From: Isosphaeraceae bacterium EP7
GTDB lineage: Bacteria; Planctomycetota; Planctomycetia; Isosphaerales; Isosphaeraceae
Length of the DNA: 64,000 nt
Direction of reading: 5' to 3'
NCBI GenBank assembly: GCA_038400315.1
Contig: CP151667.1
Coordinates: 3,111,174-3,175,173, forward strand
Below are positions 56,459-64,000 of this stretch, one piece after another. A model generated the notes under the pieces. It was not told the DNA's origin. It was given only the letters and a program-made list of their open reading frames with translations, and did no database searches. Positions within the stretch are counted from its first letter, which is position 1. Each line of letters opens with the position of its first letter. The position numbers and the translations under genes were made by a program.

Positions 56459-57385
56459 ATGATGATTCTCGCATTCCTGGCGCTGGCCGCCGCCGATCCC
56501 GCCGGGTTCGAGCTGGCCGGCCACAAGGCGTCGGTGACGGCCGTCGCGGTCTCGCCCGACGGCCGGTCGGTCGTCTCGGGCGACGAGGATGGCGCCCTGC
56601 GGGGCTGGGACGTGGCGGGGCGGAGCGAAACCTGGAAGGCCGACGGCCACGCCACCCGCGTCTACGCCGTCGCCTTCAGCCCCGACGGATCGAAGTTCGC
56701 CACCGCAGGCGGCGACAAGCTGGTGCGGCTCTGGAGCCCCGCGGGCAAGCCGATCGGCACCCTGAGCGGCCACGACCAGAGGGTCTACTCGCTGGCGTTC
56801 TCCGGCGACGGCAAGACGATCGTCTCGGGCAGCAAGGACGCGACCATCCGGCTCTGGGACGTCGACTCGATGTCCCCTCGCGCCACGCTCTCGGACCACA
56901 AGGAGGGCATCAGCGGCCTGGCGCTCTCGGCGGACGGCAAGGTCCTCGCGTCGTCCGACCGGGTTGGCCTGGTCAAGCTCTGGAGCCTGCCCGAGGGCCG
57001 CGTGACCGCCACCCTCGACTCCGCCTCGGGCAAGGCCTATGCACTGGCCCTTACCCCCGACGGCCGGACCCTGGCCATCGTGGGCAAGGATGGCTCGGCC
57101 TCGCTCTGGGACGCCGCCAAAGGATCAAAGCGTCTCGATTTACCGGGCCACGTCGACCGGGTCATCACCGTCCGCTTCTCCGGTGACGGCAAGACCCTGG
57201 CCACCGCCGGCGACGACAAGCTCGTCCGCCTCTGGGACACCGCCACCGGTCGCCCCCTCGCCGCGCTCCCCGCCGGCACCGACCGAATTCCCGGCGTCGC
57301 CTTCGCCGCCAACGCCCCCATCCTGGCCGCCGCCTGCGGCGACAGGTTCGTCCGCGTCTGGACGCTCGACGCCTCGCCGCGCTGA
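56459..57385 (+). CDS. exported seven-bladed WD40 protein
   Basis: 308 residues. Short hydrophobic N-terminus MMILAFLALAAADP (possible signal peptide), then seven WD40 units of about 41 residues each (for example GHDQRVYSLAFSGDGKTIVS ... DATIRLWDVD), just enough for one beta-propeller and no other domain. Probably a protein-interaction platform; partner unknown. Immediately follows the DUF1559 gene. Confidence 0.87.
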   Translation: MMILAFLALAAADPAGFELAGHKASVTAVAVSPDGRSVVSGDEDGALRGWDVAGRSETWKADGHATRVYAVAFSPDGSKFATAGGDKLVRLWSPAGKPIGTLSGHDQRVYSLAFSGDGKTIVSGSKDATIRLWDVDSMSPRATLSDHKEGISGLALSADGKVLASSDRVGLVKLWSLPEGRVTATLDSASGKAYALALTPDGRTLAIVGKDGSASLWDAAKGSKRLDLPGHVDRVITVRFSGDGKTLATAGDDKLVRLWDTATGRPLAALPAGTDRIPGVAFAANAPILAAACGDRFVRVWTLDASPR

Positions 57386-57484
57386 CGGGGGACCTTGCCC
57401 TGCGGGTTTTGCCATTGGCGAAAACGGCATAACTGGTAGAGTACCCCGCGCGACCATCCTGCACGGATCCAGGAGCTGCCAGGC

Positions 57485-58459
57485 ATGACGCCGATGAATA
57501 CTCGCCTGAGAATCTGGCCAATCGCGATCTTCCCGGCTGCCGCCCTGATCGTCATGGTCGCCCGCGCCTCGGGGACCATGGGCGGCGAGTCGGACGTCGG
57601 GCCCGCGGAGGAGGCGTCGGCCAGATTCCTGCCCGGTCAACGCCCGCCGAGCCTGAGGCAGCCGGTCGCCGTGCCCCCCGAGAGCCTGGGCGACGTCGAT
57701 CATCTGGTCGAGTATCGGGTCCGGTTCATCAAGCTCGGGCAGGGGCCCGTACCTGCGTTCATGGACGGGCGGAGCGCGACGGCGCGGAGCCTTGATGGGG
57801 AGTTGTACCAGGTCTCCCCGGAGAGCGACGTGAATGAGCCGAAGGTGACTCCGGGGCCGGCTCGCAGGACGATTCACGCCTGGGTTGTCGGGCCACAAGA
57901 TGCCGACGAGGCGTTGCAGATCGGTCGAAGCGGGGCGGGCCACCTGATCGAGCTGCCGCTGGTGAGGACGACGCAGGAGGCGCGGACCGCGTACCTCCAG
58001 AACGGGCGCGGGACGGCACGGTCGTGGCCCGTGGAGGGCCCGAAGACACGCCCGGCCGCGCACCCGGGCGAGAACGTGGCCTTCTACGGAATGCCGGGGA
58101 CGCGTCTCGAGCTGGCCACGCGCTGGACGGAGGCCGGGACGAGGGTCACCTTCTGGCTCAACGACTTGACCTCGAAGCCCGCGCGAGTCAGCGTCTTCAA
58201 CCGTCTCACTTCCGACACGCCGGACCGCAACGGCGAGTTCGAGATCCTCGACCAGGCGGCGGGCAAGGCCGCGTGCGACCTGGCCGAAGGGTCGAGCCTG
58301 GTGCTGGGCTACGGAACCGGCAGCCCCGAGAGCCCCCGGAGGCTGATCGTGGTGACCCCGACACGGGCGCAACGCGACCCATCGGAGCCCGCGCCGGTGC
58401 TGATGCATTATCCCAGGCCGGCGCTGACGATGCGGCCCGGGATGGTGGTGCCGGATTGA
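57485..58459 (+). CDS. exported hypothetical protein
   Basis: 324 residues with an N-terminal hydrophobic segment (LRIWPIAIFPAAALIVMVAR) and otherwise soluble, proline-rich sequence. No known domain recognised. Segments such as TRVTFWLNDLTSKPARVSVF suggest a beta-sandwich. Stands 99 bases after the WD40 gene on the same strand. Confidence 0.6.
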   Translation: MTPMNTRLRIWPIAIFPAAALIVMVARASGTMGGESDVGPAEEASARFLPGQRPPSLRQPVAVPPESLGDVDHLVEYRVRFIKLGQGPVPAFMDGRSATARSLDGELYQVSPESDVNEPKVTPGPARRTIHAWVVGPQDADEALQIGRSGAGHLIELPLVRTTQEARTAYLQNGRGTARSWPVEGPKTRPAAHPGENVAFYGMPGTRLELATRWTEAGTRVTFWLNDLTSKPARVSVFNRLTSDTPDRNGEFEILDQAAGKAACDLAEGSSLVLGYGTGSPESPRRLIVVTPTRAQRDPSEPAPVLMHYPRPALTMRPGMVVPD

Positions 58460-58489
58460 GGGACGCGGGGCTTTTGCGAGGCCCCGGCA

Positions 58490-58804
58490 TCAGCCGAGGA
58501 TCCGGTCGATCTGCCTGTGGCCGTGCATGACGCGGACGATTTCGAGGCGATCCTCGGTCGGGCGATAGAACACGAGGTGCTTCGGGAAACCGTCGATTTT
58601 CCAGACCCGGAGCCCGGCCAGGTCTTCGGCTCTTGAGGGGTAGCGTTCCCCGATGTTGGGGTTTTTCGCCAGGAAGTCGAACGTCTTGCGTGCCGCCTCC
58701 GCGAACGTGATGACGAGATCGATCCCTCCACGCTCACCCAGGTATCGTTCCTGGTCTTCCAGATCGGCGGCCGCCTCCGGCAGGATCGTCGGGCGATCGA
58801 TCAC
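58490..58804 (-). CDS. ParE/RelE-family toxin
   Basis: 104 residues with the RelE/ParE fold: ILPEAAADLEDQERYLGERG at the start, AARKTFDFLAKNPNIGERYP in the middle, then VWKIDGFPKHLVFYRP and a terminal VRVMHGHRQID. ParE toxins poison gyrase and RelE toxins cut mRNA; the sequence favours ParE (R-D/H-RQID tail). The ATG overlaps the antitoxin stop (ATGA at 58801-58804), the standard antitoxin-first order. Confidence 0.9.
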   Translation of the reverse strand: MIDRPTILPEAAADLEDQERYLGERGGIDLVITFAEAARKTFDFLAKNPNIGERYPSRAEDLAGLRVWKIDGFPKHLVFYRPTEDRLEIVRVMHGHRQIDRILG

Positions 58805-59061
58805 TTCGGGACCACCTTCGAATACGTCTCGATGATCTTCCGACGCTTCTCCTCCCAGAATCGGTCGTCGAGCGGGATTGGCTCTCCCGAGTTGAGGCCT
58901 TTTCGGAGTTCATCGTCGAGACGATCGATCGCGTGACGATCCTGATCGGCGAGGATCAGGGAGAGGAAATATTCATCCATATCTTGATACTCGCCGGCCG
59001 CGATGCGTGACTGGACGTAGGACTTGACCTCTTCGGGCAGGTTGACGTAGATCGCGTCCAT
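58801..59061 (-). CDS. ParD-like ribbon-helix-helix antitoxin
   Basis: 86 residues. YVNLPEEVKSYVQSRIAAGE and DMDEYFLSLILADQ form the ribbon-helix-helix DNA-binding part; the acidic C-terminal half wraps the toxin. It should repress its own operon. First gene of the pair. Confidence 0.88.
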   Translation of the reverse strand: MDAIYVNLPEEVKSYVQSRIAAGEYQDMDEYFLSLILADQDRHAIDRLDDELRKGLNSGEPIPLDDRFWEEKRRKIIETYSKVVPK

Positions 59062-59137
59062 TGGTTTGATCTCCTGCTGAATCTCGGCGAATCGTCCCCG
59101 AACGGTCGCCCATCCCGGGAGGGAGGTCTCCAGGCTT

Positions 59138-60649
59138 CTAGTATACCCGGCCGGGTCCGTCGTCGACGCGGCCGGGGTCGTGGATGCGGAAGAGGACGCG
59201 GCCGGCTTGCAGGACGTCTCCGGGGCGGACGGGGCGGGAGCCGAGGACGTGGAGGAAGGTTCCGTTGCGACTGCCCAGGTCTTCCAGGACGAAGGTCTTG
59301 CCGGAGCGGCGGACCTGGGCGTGGATGCCGCTGACCATGGTGTCGTTGGCCAGCACCAGGTTCACGCCGATGCGGTGGCCTTCCAGCTTGCCCGACGATT
59401 CTCGGCCGATGATGGTGCGGTCGGGGCTGGTGATGGGAAAGCGGAGGCCGACCCGGTTGTTGGGGCGGATCAGGTCGAGGGCGCCGAAGGGCTCGGGGTC
59501 CCTGGAGCAGAACTCCTCGCCGTCGTCGGAGACGGCCGGGGCCATGGGCTCGAAGGGGTCCGGGGCGCGGAACTCGATGACCTGGACGCCGACGCGGAAG
59601 CGCATGCCGTCGACCAACTCGACTGGAGCGGTGACGCGGAGGTAGACGCCGTTGAGTGAGCCCAGGTCCTCGACGACGAGCTTGCCGTCGTCGTAGGCCA
59701 GGCGCATGTGGCGGGAGGCCATGGTGCCCAGGCCGGGGTGGTCGCTGGACTGCTTCGACCGGCCGACGTTCAGGCCGGTGGCGTGGATGGGGGCGTAGTC
59801 GATCCACTCGCCCGAGACGTCGAAGATTTGCAGCAGCAAGGTCGGCTGCTTGGGCCGCAGGTTCTTGAAGTTGAAGCCCGCGGCGAACTGGGTCCGGCCG
59901 TCGTCATCCGCCTGGGGCGGGGCCTGACGCGGCACCGGCGGGTGCTGGGGCACCGGCGCGTGGCCGGGTGGGCCCGGCTGGGCCGGCACCACGGGCGGCG
60001 GCGCGTAGGGCTGCGCCGGGGCGGGGGGCGGCGGCGCGTACGGCTGGGGGGCATAACCCGGTTGCGGCTGAGGCTGCGGGCCGTGGCCGCCGGGCCCGTA
60101 GTAGCCGGGCGGCAAGGGGGCCTGCGCCGGGTGCGGGGCATGGCCTTGCTCGCCGCCGATCAGGCCTCGGAGTCGACCCAGCAGGCCGGGCGCCTCGCGG
60201 GGTGGCGGCGGTGCGGGCTGGGGCATCGCGGGGGCCGGATAAGGATAGGGCTGGGCATATTCGCCCTGCGGGCCGGGCGGCGGATACCAGTAGCCCGGCG
60301 GCGGGGACTGCGGCCAGCCGGGCGGCGGCTGGGCGGGGCCCGGCGCGGCGGCGGGCTCGGGACGGGCCTCGCGGGGCGCGGGGGATTGCGGCCGGGGACG
60401 AGGCTTGGCGGGGCGTTCGCGGTCCCGATCTCGATCGCGTTCCCGATCGGCCGGCGGCGGGGCGGCGGGCCGGGCGGGGGGGATCAGGCCGGAGTCGGGC
60501 GCGGCCGCCCCGGCGCCGAAGGCGGGTCGCTTGGGGGGGAGGATCGTGTCGAACTCCCCCGGCTGGGCCTGGCCCTGAGGCCGCCCGCAGCGTGGGCAAC
60601 TCCGGGCGCCGGGGCCGAGCGTCGACTGGCAATTGGTGCAGACCCCCAT
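59138..60649 (-). CDS. zinc-ribbon protein with two FHA domains
   Basis: 503 residues. The N-terminal zinc ribbon is CTNCQSTLGPGARSCPRCG (C-x2-C-x10-C-x2-C), which selects the start MGVCTNC at 60649 over an ATG nine codons upstream. A long Pro/Gln/Gly-rich disordered stretch runs from about 25 to 265. FHA 1 near 278-360 (GLNVGRSKQSSDHPG ... SRHMRL ... EDLGSLNGVYL) and FHA 2 near 405-495 (TIIGRESSGK ... SGIHAQVRRSGKTFVLEDLG) both keep the phospho-threonine-binding G-R, S-x-x-H and N-G residues. It probably docks phosphorylated targets of the Hanks kinases; FHA proteins also control T6SS assembly elsewhere, but a link to the tss genes 6 kb away is inference. Confidence 0.9.
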   Translation of the reverse strand: MGVCTNCQSTLGPGARSCPRCGRPQGQAQPGEFDTILPPKRPAFGAGAAAPDSGLIPPARPAAPPPADRERDRDRDRERPAKPRPRPQSPAPREARPEPAAAPGPAQPPPGWPQSPPPGYWYPPPGPQGEYAQPYPYPAPAMPQPAPPPPREAPGLLGRLRGLIGGEQGHAPHPAQAPLPPGYYGPGGHGPQPQPQPGYAPQPYAPPPPAPAQPYAPPPVVPAQPGPPGHAPVPQHPPVPRQAPPQADDDGRTQFAAGFNFKNLRPKQPTLLLQIFDVSGEWIDYAPIHATGLNVGRSKQSSDHPGLGTMASRHMRLAYDDGKLVVEDLGSLNGVYLRVTAPVELVDGMRFRVGVQVIEFRAPDPFEPMAPAVSDDGEEFCSRDPEPFGALDLIRPNNRVGLRFPITSPDRTIIGRESSGKLEGHRIGVNLVLANDTMVSGIHAQVRRSGKTFVLEDLGSRNGTFLHVLGSRPVRPGDVLQAGRVLFRIHDPGRVDDGPGRVY

Positions 60650-61690
60650 CGGCTCGCCCCCCCGATTCTCGCGCAAAATCCGGGCCGCACGCCATCGTGC
60701 CGGCCGGACGCCATCTTTCGCCCACTGATGCCTTCCAGGATAGGCCCCAAGCCCGTCCCCGCAAAGGCCCTAGTACGACAGTTGCCCTTCGATGATCGAC
60801 CCGACGACCTTCCGCGCAATCCTTGACGCGACTGCCCCGCACAGGACATCGGGCGCCCAACGACAGGCCGATCTGACGCGCGGTCGAAAACCCGCCGGGG
60901 CCAAGGGGAACGAGGGAGCTGAATCCCGCCAGACGCCGAGCCGCAACTTATTGCCGGAGATCGATTTACGCAATTTTTTCGATAGCAATTGAATCGCCAA
61001 CACATCTTAATGACGTTGGGCATTATTTTCGTAAGAATTTTTGGATATCTCCGGGCGGGGCGCGTTAACTTGACGCGCAAGGGATCGACACGATGTCGCG
61101 TCCCGCCGCGTACGCGCCTTCTCGTCGTGAACCCACCGAGTCCCAGGGGAGGGTTGACCATGACACGCAAGGCGTCGTCGTCGGAGGCGTGCCACCGGCG
61201 TCGGGCCCGCCCGCCACGTGCGGTCAGGCGGCGTACACCTACGCGAGTCCCGCGAGCAATGACTCCACGGCTGACGGGAGCGACGATCCCGGCGGCCGTG
61301 AGGGCAGTGTGGCCGGTGGGCACCTCAGGGGGCCATGGGCGCACCGGCCCGGACCTACAAGGGCATTCGGGGCGGTGTCGGCGGCGGTCGGATGACAGGA
61401 GGCTTGGCCGGGGGCTGGTCAGGAGATTCGCACGTCGACCGATGCGGCCGGGAGCTCCCTCGGTGGCGACCCGGCCTTTCGATCGGGTCGAAGGAACATA
61501 TCGGCCCGACCCGGGAGAATCCGTCGGACCATCTTGATTTACGCCGCCCGCGGAGGACCACGTCTGGACGTGTCGATTGTCGCTCGAGACCGATGACTCG
61601 GAAGCCCCGGAGGACGACTCTCAGGTGAGCTTGGTGCCGTACCAGACTCGACAGCCCCCGGGGGAAATCTGCGACACAGGAGAACTCACG
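60650..61690. other. long region without a supported gene
   Basis: About 1040 bases. An AT-rich part (60970-61050, with TTTTTTCGATAGCAATTG) precedes an inverted repeat GCGCGT-N7-ACGCGC (61060-61078). A ribosome-site-like GGGGAGGGTTGACC precedes an ATG at 61160, but the frame is Arg-rich and unlike a protein. Around 61350-61420 one frame gives a glycine-zipper-like KGIRGGVGGGRMTGGLAGG that resembles the start of the gene at 61691, so I suspect a decayed paralogue. A direct repeat copy ends at 61492. Confidence 0.4.
61421..61492. repeat. direct repeat, copy 1 (with 62663-62735)
   Basis: AGGAGATTCGCACGTCGACC and the following ~50 bases (through CGGTGGCGACCCGGCCTTTC) recur at 62663-62735 with about 10 mismatches. 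The two copies flank the glycine-zipper gene at the same orientation. Confidence 0.75.
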
Positions 61691-62503
61691 ATGTCAAAGT
61701 TCCAGGTTCTGGGAGTGGCAGCGCTGGCCTTCCTGACGATGACCCCCAACACCATGGCTCAGCGTGGGGGTGGGGCAGTCCGTACTGGCGTGCGCGGGGC
61801 GGTGGTCGGCGGAGTCGTGGGCGGTGAGGCCGGAGCGGCGACCGGCGCCAAGGTTGGTGCCGTGACCGGCGCTGTCCGATCCGTCAGTACAGAGGTCCAG
61901 GCTCGCAACCAATACCAAGCCACCGCGGCATACCAGAGCGCTCCGCGGTCGGATTTCAATCAAGCACCGCCGCAGGTGCTGGACCCCGCCCCGCCGGCGG
62001 TGGTAACCACCCCACCCGCGGGGACGCCCACCCGACCGACGGCGACCGCACCCGGCGCAGAGACTGTCCTGAGAATGGGTGACAAGCCCGTCGTTGGGAT
62101 CACCTTTCCTTCCGATTGGAAGCAGGTCACCGGAGACCGCTATATCTCCGCCGTCAGTGCAGACGGGCAAGCTTATGCGATGATCGGCCCCCTGGAAGGG
62201 AAAGCGGACAAACAAGAGGGGGTCAAGCGTGTCCAGAAAGGGCTCCCGAATTACCTCAAGGACATCGAATATGACGAGTTGACCGTGACCAAACGCGGCA
62301 CCGCCGTGTTGACCGGCACGGCAAAGGGGAAGAAGACCGGCGTCGACGTCGTATTCGCGGCTGGGGTCTTTGATGCGGGCGCTGGGCAACTCGTCGCGGC
62401 CGCATTCGTCGTCGATTCTCGGATTGAGGACTATTACAAGGAAACGATCCGCCAGATCTCCCAGACGATTCGAGTCGGGGACGATCTCGCGGCGAAGAAA
62501 TAG
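61691..62503 (+). CDS. exported glycine-zipper protein with C-terminal unknown domain
   Basis: 270 residues starting MSKFQVLGVAALAFLTMTPN (signal peptide) with a GGAG ribosome site. A glycine-zipper stretch follows (GAVVGGVVGGEAGAATGAKV), typical of proteins that insert in or touch the outer membrane. A Pro/Thr linker at about 95-125 leads to a beta-rich domain (ITFPSDWKQVTGDRYISAVS, YDELTVTKRGTAVLTGTAKG) of unknown type. Codon use is like the rest of the window. Confidence 0.72.
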   Translation: MSKFQVLGVAALAFLTMTPNTMAQRGGGAVRTGVRGAVVGGVVGGEAGAATGAKVGAVTGAVRSVSTEVQARNQYQATAAYQSAPRSDFNQAPPQVLDPAPPAVVTTPPAGTPTRPTATAPGAETVLRMGDKPVVGITFPSDWKQVTGDRYISAVSADGQAYAMIGPLEGKADKQEGVKRVQKGLPNYLKDIEYDELTVTKRGTAVLTGTAKGKKTGVDVVFAAGVFDAGAGQLVAAAFVVDSRIEDYYKETIRQISQTIRVGDDLAAKK

Positions 62504-62565
62504 AGGGATGTCCTCCCCGATGGCGGACGCCGAACTAGCCCACGCTCGACCTCAGGAGTCCCCCG

Positions 62566-62649
62566 ATGCCCGATCCACGTGCTCGGCGTCTTGATCTGGC
62601 GAGAGTTCCCGAGTCGGGCCGGACGATCATCGGCCTGCTCGACGGCTGA
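62566..62649 (+). CDS. possible 27-residue small ORF
   Basis: ATG at 62566 preceded by CAGGAGTCCCCCG, a good ribosome site. It reads MPDPRARRLDLARVPESGRT and seven more residues, then TGA. No known family. It may be a real small gene or the start of a deleted gene, as the area is degraded. Confidence 0.25.
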   Translation: MPDPRARRLDLARVPESGRTIIGLLDG

Positions 62650-62662
62650 TGGGGGTCAGGTG

Positions 62663-62735
62663 AGGAGATTCGCGCGTCGACCGATACGGCCGGGAGTCAC
62701 CTCGGTGGCGACCCGGCCATTCAATCGGGTCGGAA
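62663..62735. repeat. direct repeat, copy 2 (with 61421-61492)
   Basis: Second copy of the ~72-base repeat described at 61421. It ends 12 bases before the start of the cyclic-nucleotide-binding pseudogene, so it may be, or contain, an upstream control region that was duplicated. Confidence 0.75.
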
Positions 62736-62746
62736 GGACGGTTGCC

Positions 62747-63234
62747 ATGAATGCAGGTGACATCGCGTTGCTCAAGGTCAATGAGTCTTTCCGCGGCGTA
62801 TCCGACGAGGCCGTGGACGATGTCGCGCGACACGCTCGGGCCACGCATCATGCCGCGGGGAGCGTCGTTCACGAGGCGAACGAGGTGCTGGCGACCGTCA
62901 GCTTCGTCCTCAATGGGCGGCTCAAGGCGGTACGGGTCGATCACCGCGGCGTCGAGTCGCTGTTCCGGATGATCGATCGCGGCGATCGGTACGGAAAGAT
63001 GGTTGGCGTGCTCGCCGAACCGGTGCCGATCCGCGTCATTGCGCTGGAGCCGACCACGGTTCTGAGCCTCGACGACGAGCGGGCGATGGAACTGACGCTC
63101 CGCCCCCGGACCTGCGCCGTCTGTGGCTCACGACCTACGCCGGGCTCTTGAAGCGGCACTTCCAATCTACCGGTGCTTTCCGTCCCGATTTGCCGGAACG
63201 GCCAGGCGCCGATCGACGGCGGAATCGTCACTAA
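62747..63234 (+). pseudogene. frameshifted and truncated cyclic-nucleotide-binding protein gene
   Basis: MNAGDIALLKVNESFRGVSD opens a CAP_ED/cNMP-binding domain (AGSVVHEANEVLATVSFVLN, MIDRGDRYGKMVGVLAEPVP, LEPTTVLSLD) as found at the N-terminus of patatin-type or MinD-like multidomain proteins. At about 63103-63107 a run of C is one base short: the current frame goes to a false end at 63151, while the +1 frame continues the expected PDLRRLWLTTYAGLLKRHFQ until a stop at 63232-63234. The rest of the multidomain protein is absent. A sequencing error could explain the frameshift but not the loss of the C-terminal domains. Confidence 0.7.
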
Positions 63235-63729
63235 CATCCCCGCGAACGAATTGGTGCCGATGGGGTGCAACTTCGTGATCGCCGTCAGCGTGACGGCCAA
63301 ATAGGCTCGCCCGTTCTGAGGAACGTCAACGGTCAATAACAACCGCCCGAGCAGGCCTTTGAGCCAAATCGGGCCGATTTGACGCGAGGTCAACCTGTCG
63401 CCGGAGGGACGCGGTGTCATGGCCGATATCGAGACGCAACACACTAATTCAATACCACTTGCGCCATTCTTAAAAGTAAAGCCGTAGTCATTCTTCCCGG
63501 AAGTGCAACGGTCGCATCAGACCCGCCGCGCGGCGATGGTGGGCAAGGCCGGAGCAGGGCGGTCGGCCGGGCCCAGTGGGCCTCCAAGTCCGACGAGATT
63601 CGGCGTCAAGACTCACGACTGCCTTGAGATTGAAACTGAGTCTCAGTATCATGACCCGCAGTCAACGGTCCGTGCCGAGTCCATTCGGGCCCAGTGGCGG
63701 GGCCGTTGGGGTCATTGAGGAATTGCCCG
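63235..63729. other. region without a supported gene
   Basis: About 495 bases. An AT-rich patch at 63440-63490 (CACACTAATTCAATACC and TTCTTAAAAGTAAAGCCG) stands out in otherwise GC-rich DNA. Probably decayed sequence plus the promoter of the next gene; nothing more can be said. Confidence 0.4.
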
Positions 63730-64000
63730 ATGTTGATGAAGACGCGGTGCCCGATCTGGGCGGTCGGGGCCATGCTGGCGGGTCTCGTCGGGGTGGCGGC
63801 GGCCGAGGATACTCCGAAGGGGGCCGAGGCGATCCAGCTCGACGTGCGGGTCCTGGGATACGACGCCAACAAGGACGGGTTCCTTGATGGGCCCGAGCTG
63901 CTGACGTTCGCCCGGACGGTTCCGCTCGACGATGCGCTCCAGACGTACATCGGCTTCCTCGTCGCCCTGGGCGGGGCCAGCGACGCGACGATCGACCGGG
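63730..64000 (+). CDS. exported EF-hand protein, 5' part (runs off the window)
   Basis: Frame open from ATG 63730 to the right edge (90 codons). Ribosome site GAGG 9 bases upstream. Signal peptide MLMKTRCPIWAVGAMLAGLV. An EF-hand calcium loop follows: DANKDGFLDGPE in the context LGYDANKDGFLDGPELL, with Asp, Asn, Asp at 1, 3, 5 and Glu at 12. Calcium-binding EF-hand proteins are common in planctomycete exported proteomes. The rest is outside the window. Confidence 0.75.
   Translation, partial: MLMKTRCPIWAVGAMLAGLVGVAAAEDTPKGAEAIQLDVRVLGYDANKDGFLDGPELLTFARTVPLDDALQTYIGFLVALGGASDATIDR

Noticed and set aside
61160-61537. Frame with a good ribosome site at 61160
   Set aside because: The product is Arg/Pro-rich with no signal or domain, overlaps a repeat copy, and looks like a shadow or relic.

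Overview
This 64 kb window is high-GC bacterial DNA and almost certainly comes from a planctomycete, most likely of the Isosphaeraceae/Gemmatales type. The evidence is the gene families rather than an rRNA (none seen): two DUF1559 prepilin-like proteins, a DUF1501 plus DUF1549/DUF1553 pair, a PVC-type haem-binding protein, WD40-tailed Ser/Thr kinases with an ECF sigma factor, an FGE-sulfatase kinase, and an EboD-like dehydroquinate synthase paralogue.

Layout. 0-2 kb: 3' part of a large Mod-type DNA methyltransferase, running in from the left edge, with an IS3 remnant at its end. 2-8 kb (minus strand): a signalling set of ECF sigma factor, kinase-WD40, lipoprotein and DUF1559, then a fragment of a PDZ protease. 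8.4-9.75 kb: an IS3 element with duplicated termini. 9.75-10.8 kb: decayed DNA with a response-regulator relic. 10.9-15.7 kb: a spherulin-4-like protein, a kinase-FGE fusion and a hybrid histidine kinase. 16-22.9 kb: exported RraA-like, SelA-like, amidohydrolase and triple-RidA proteins plus a lactate-permease-family transporter, which look like one catabolic unit. 23.1-24.7 kb: two paralogous membrane proteins behind a putative double operator. 24.7-28.5 kb: a three-subunit molybdenum hydroxylase. 28.9-38.6 kb: EboD-like enzyme, a modular glycoside-hydrolase-like protein, a CHAT-like/alpha-beta-hydrolase fusion, haem-binding protein with NDH-2, and endonuclease III. 38.6-39.8 kb: an unknown protein with a small beta-grasp-like protein ending in Gly-Gly. 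39.9-45.2 kb: PPC, DUF1501 and DUF1549/1553 proteins. 45.3-53.3 kb: a type VI secretion-like core (TssK, TssL/DotU, TssM-like) divergent from a giant membrane-anchored pseudo-caspase. 53.3-60.6 kb: hypothetical proteins, DUF1559, a WD40 propeller, a ParE/ParD toxin-antitoxin pair and a double-FHA protein. 60.6-64 kb: a degraded region with direct repeats, a glycine-zipper secreted protein, a frameshifted cyclic-nucleotide-binding gene, and the start of an EF-hand protein at the right edge.

The best candidates for undescribed biology are: (1) the TssKLM plus pseudo-caspase locus, with a nearby FHA protein; (2) the fusion of a degenerate CHAT protease-like domain to a DUF900 hydrolase; (3) the Gly-Gly-tailed small protein with its unknown partner; (4) the exported PLP-enzyme/RidA/RraA cluster. 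All functions are inferred from sequence read by eye; no database search was run.
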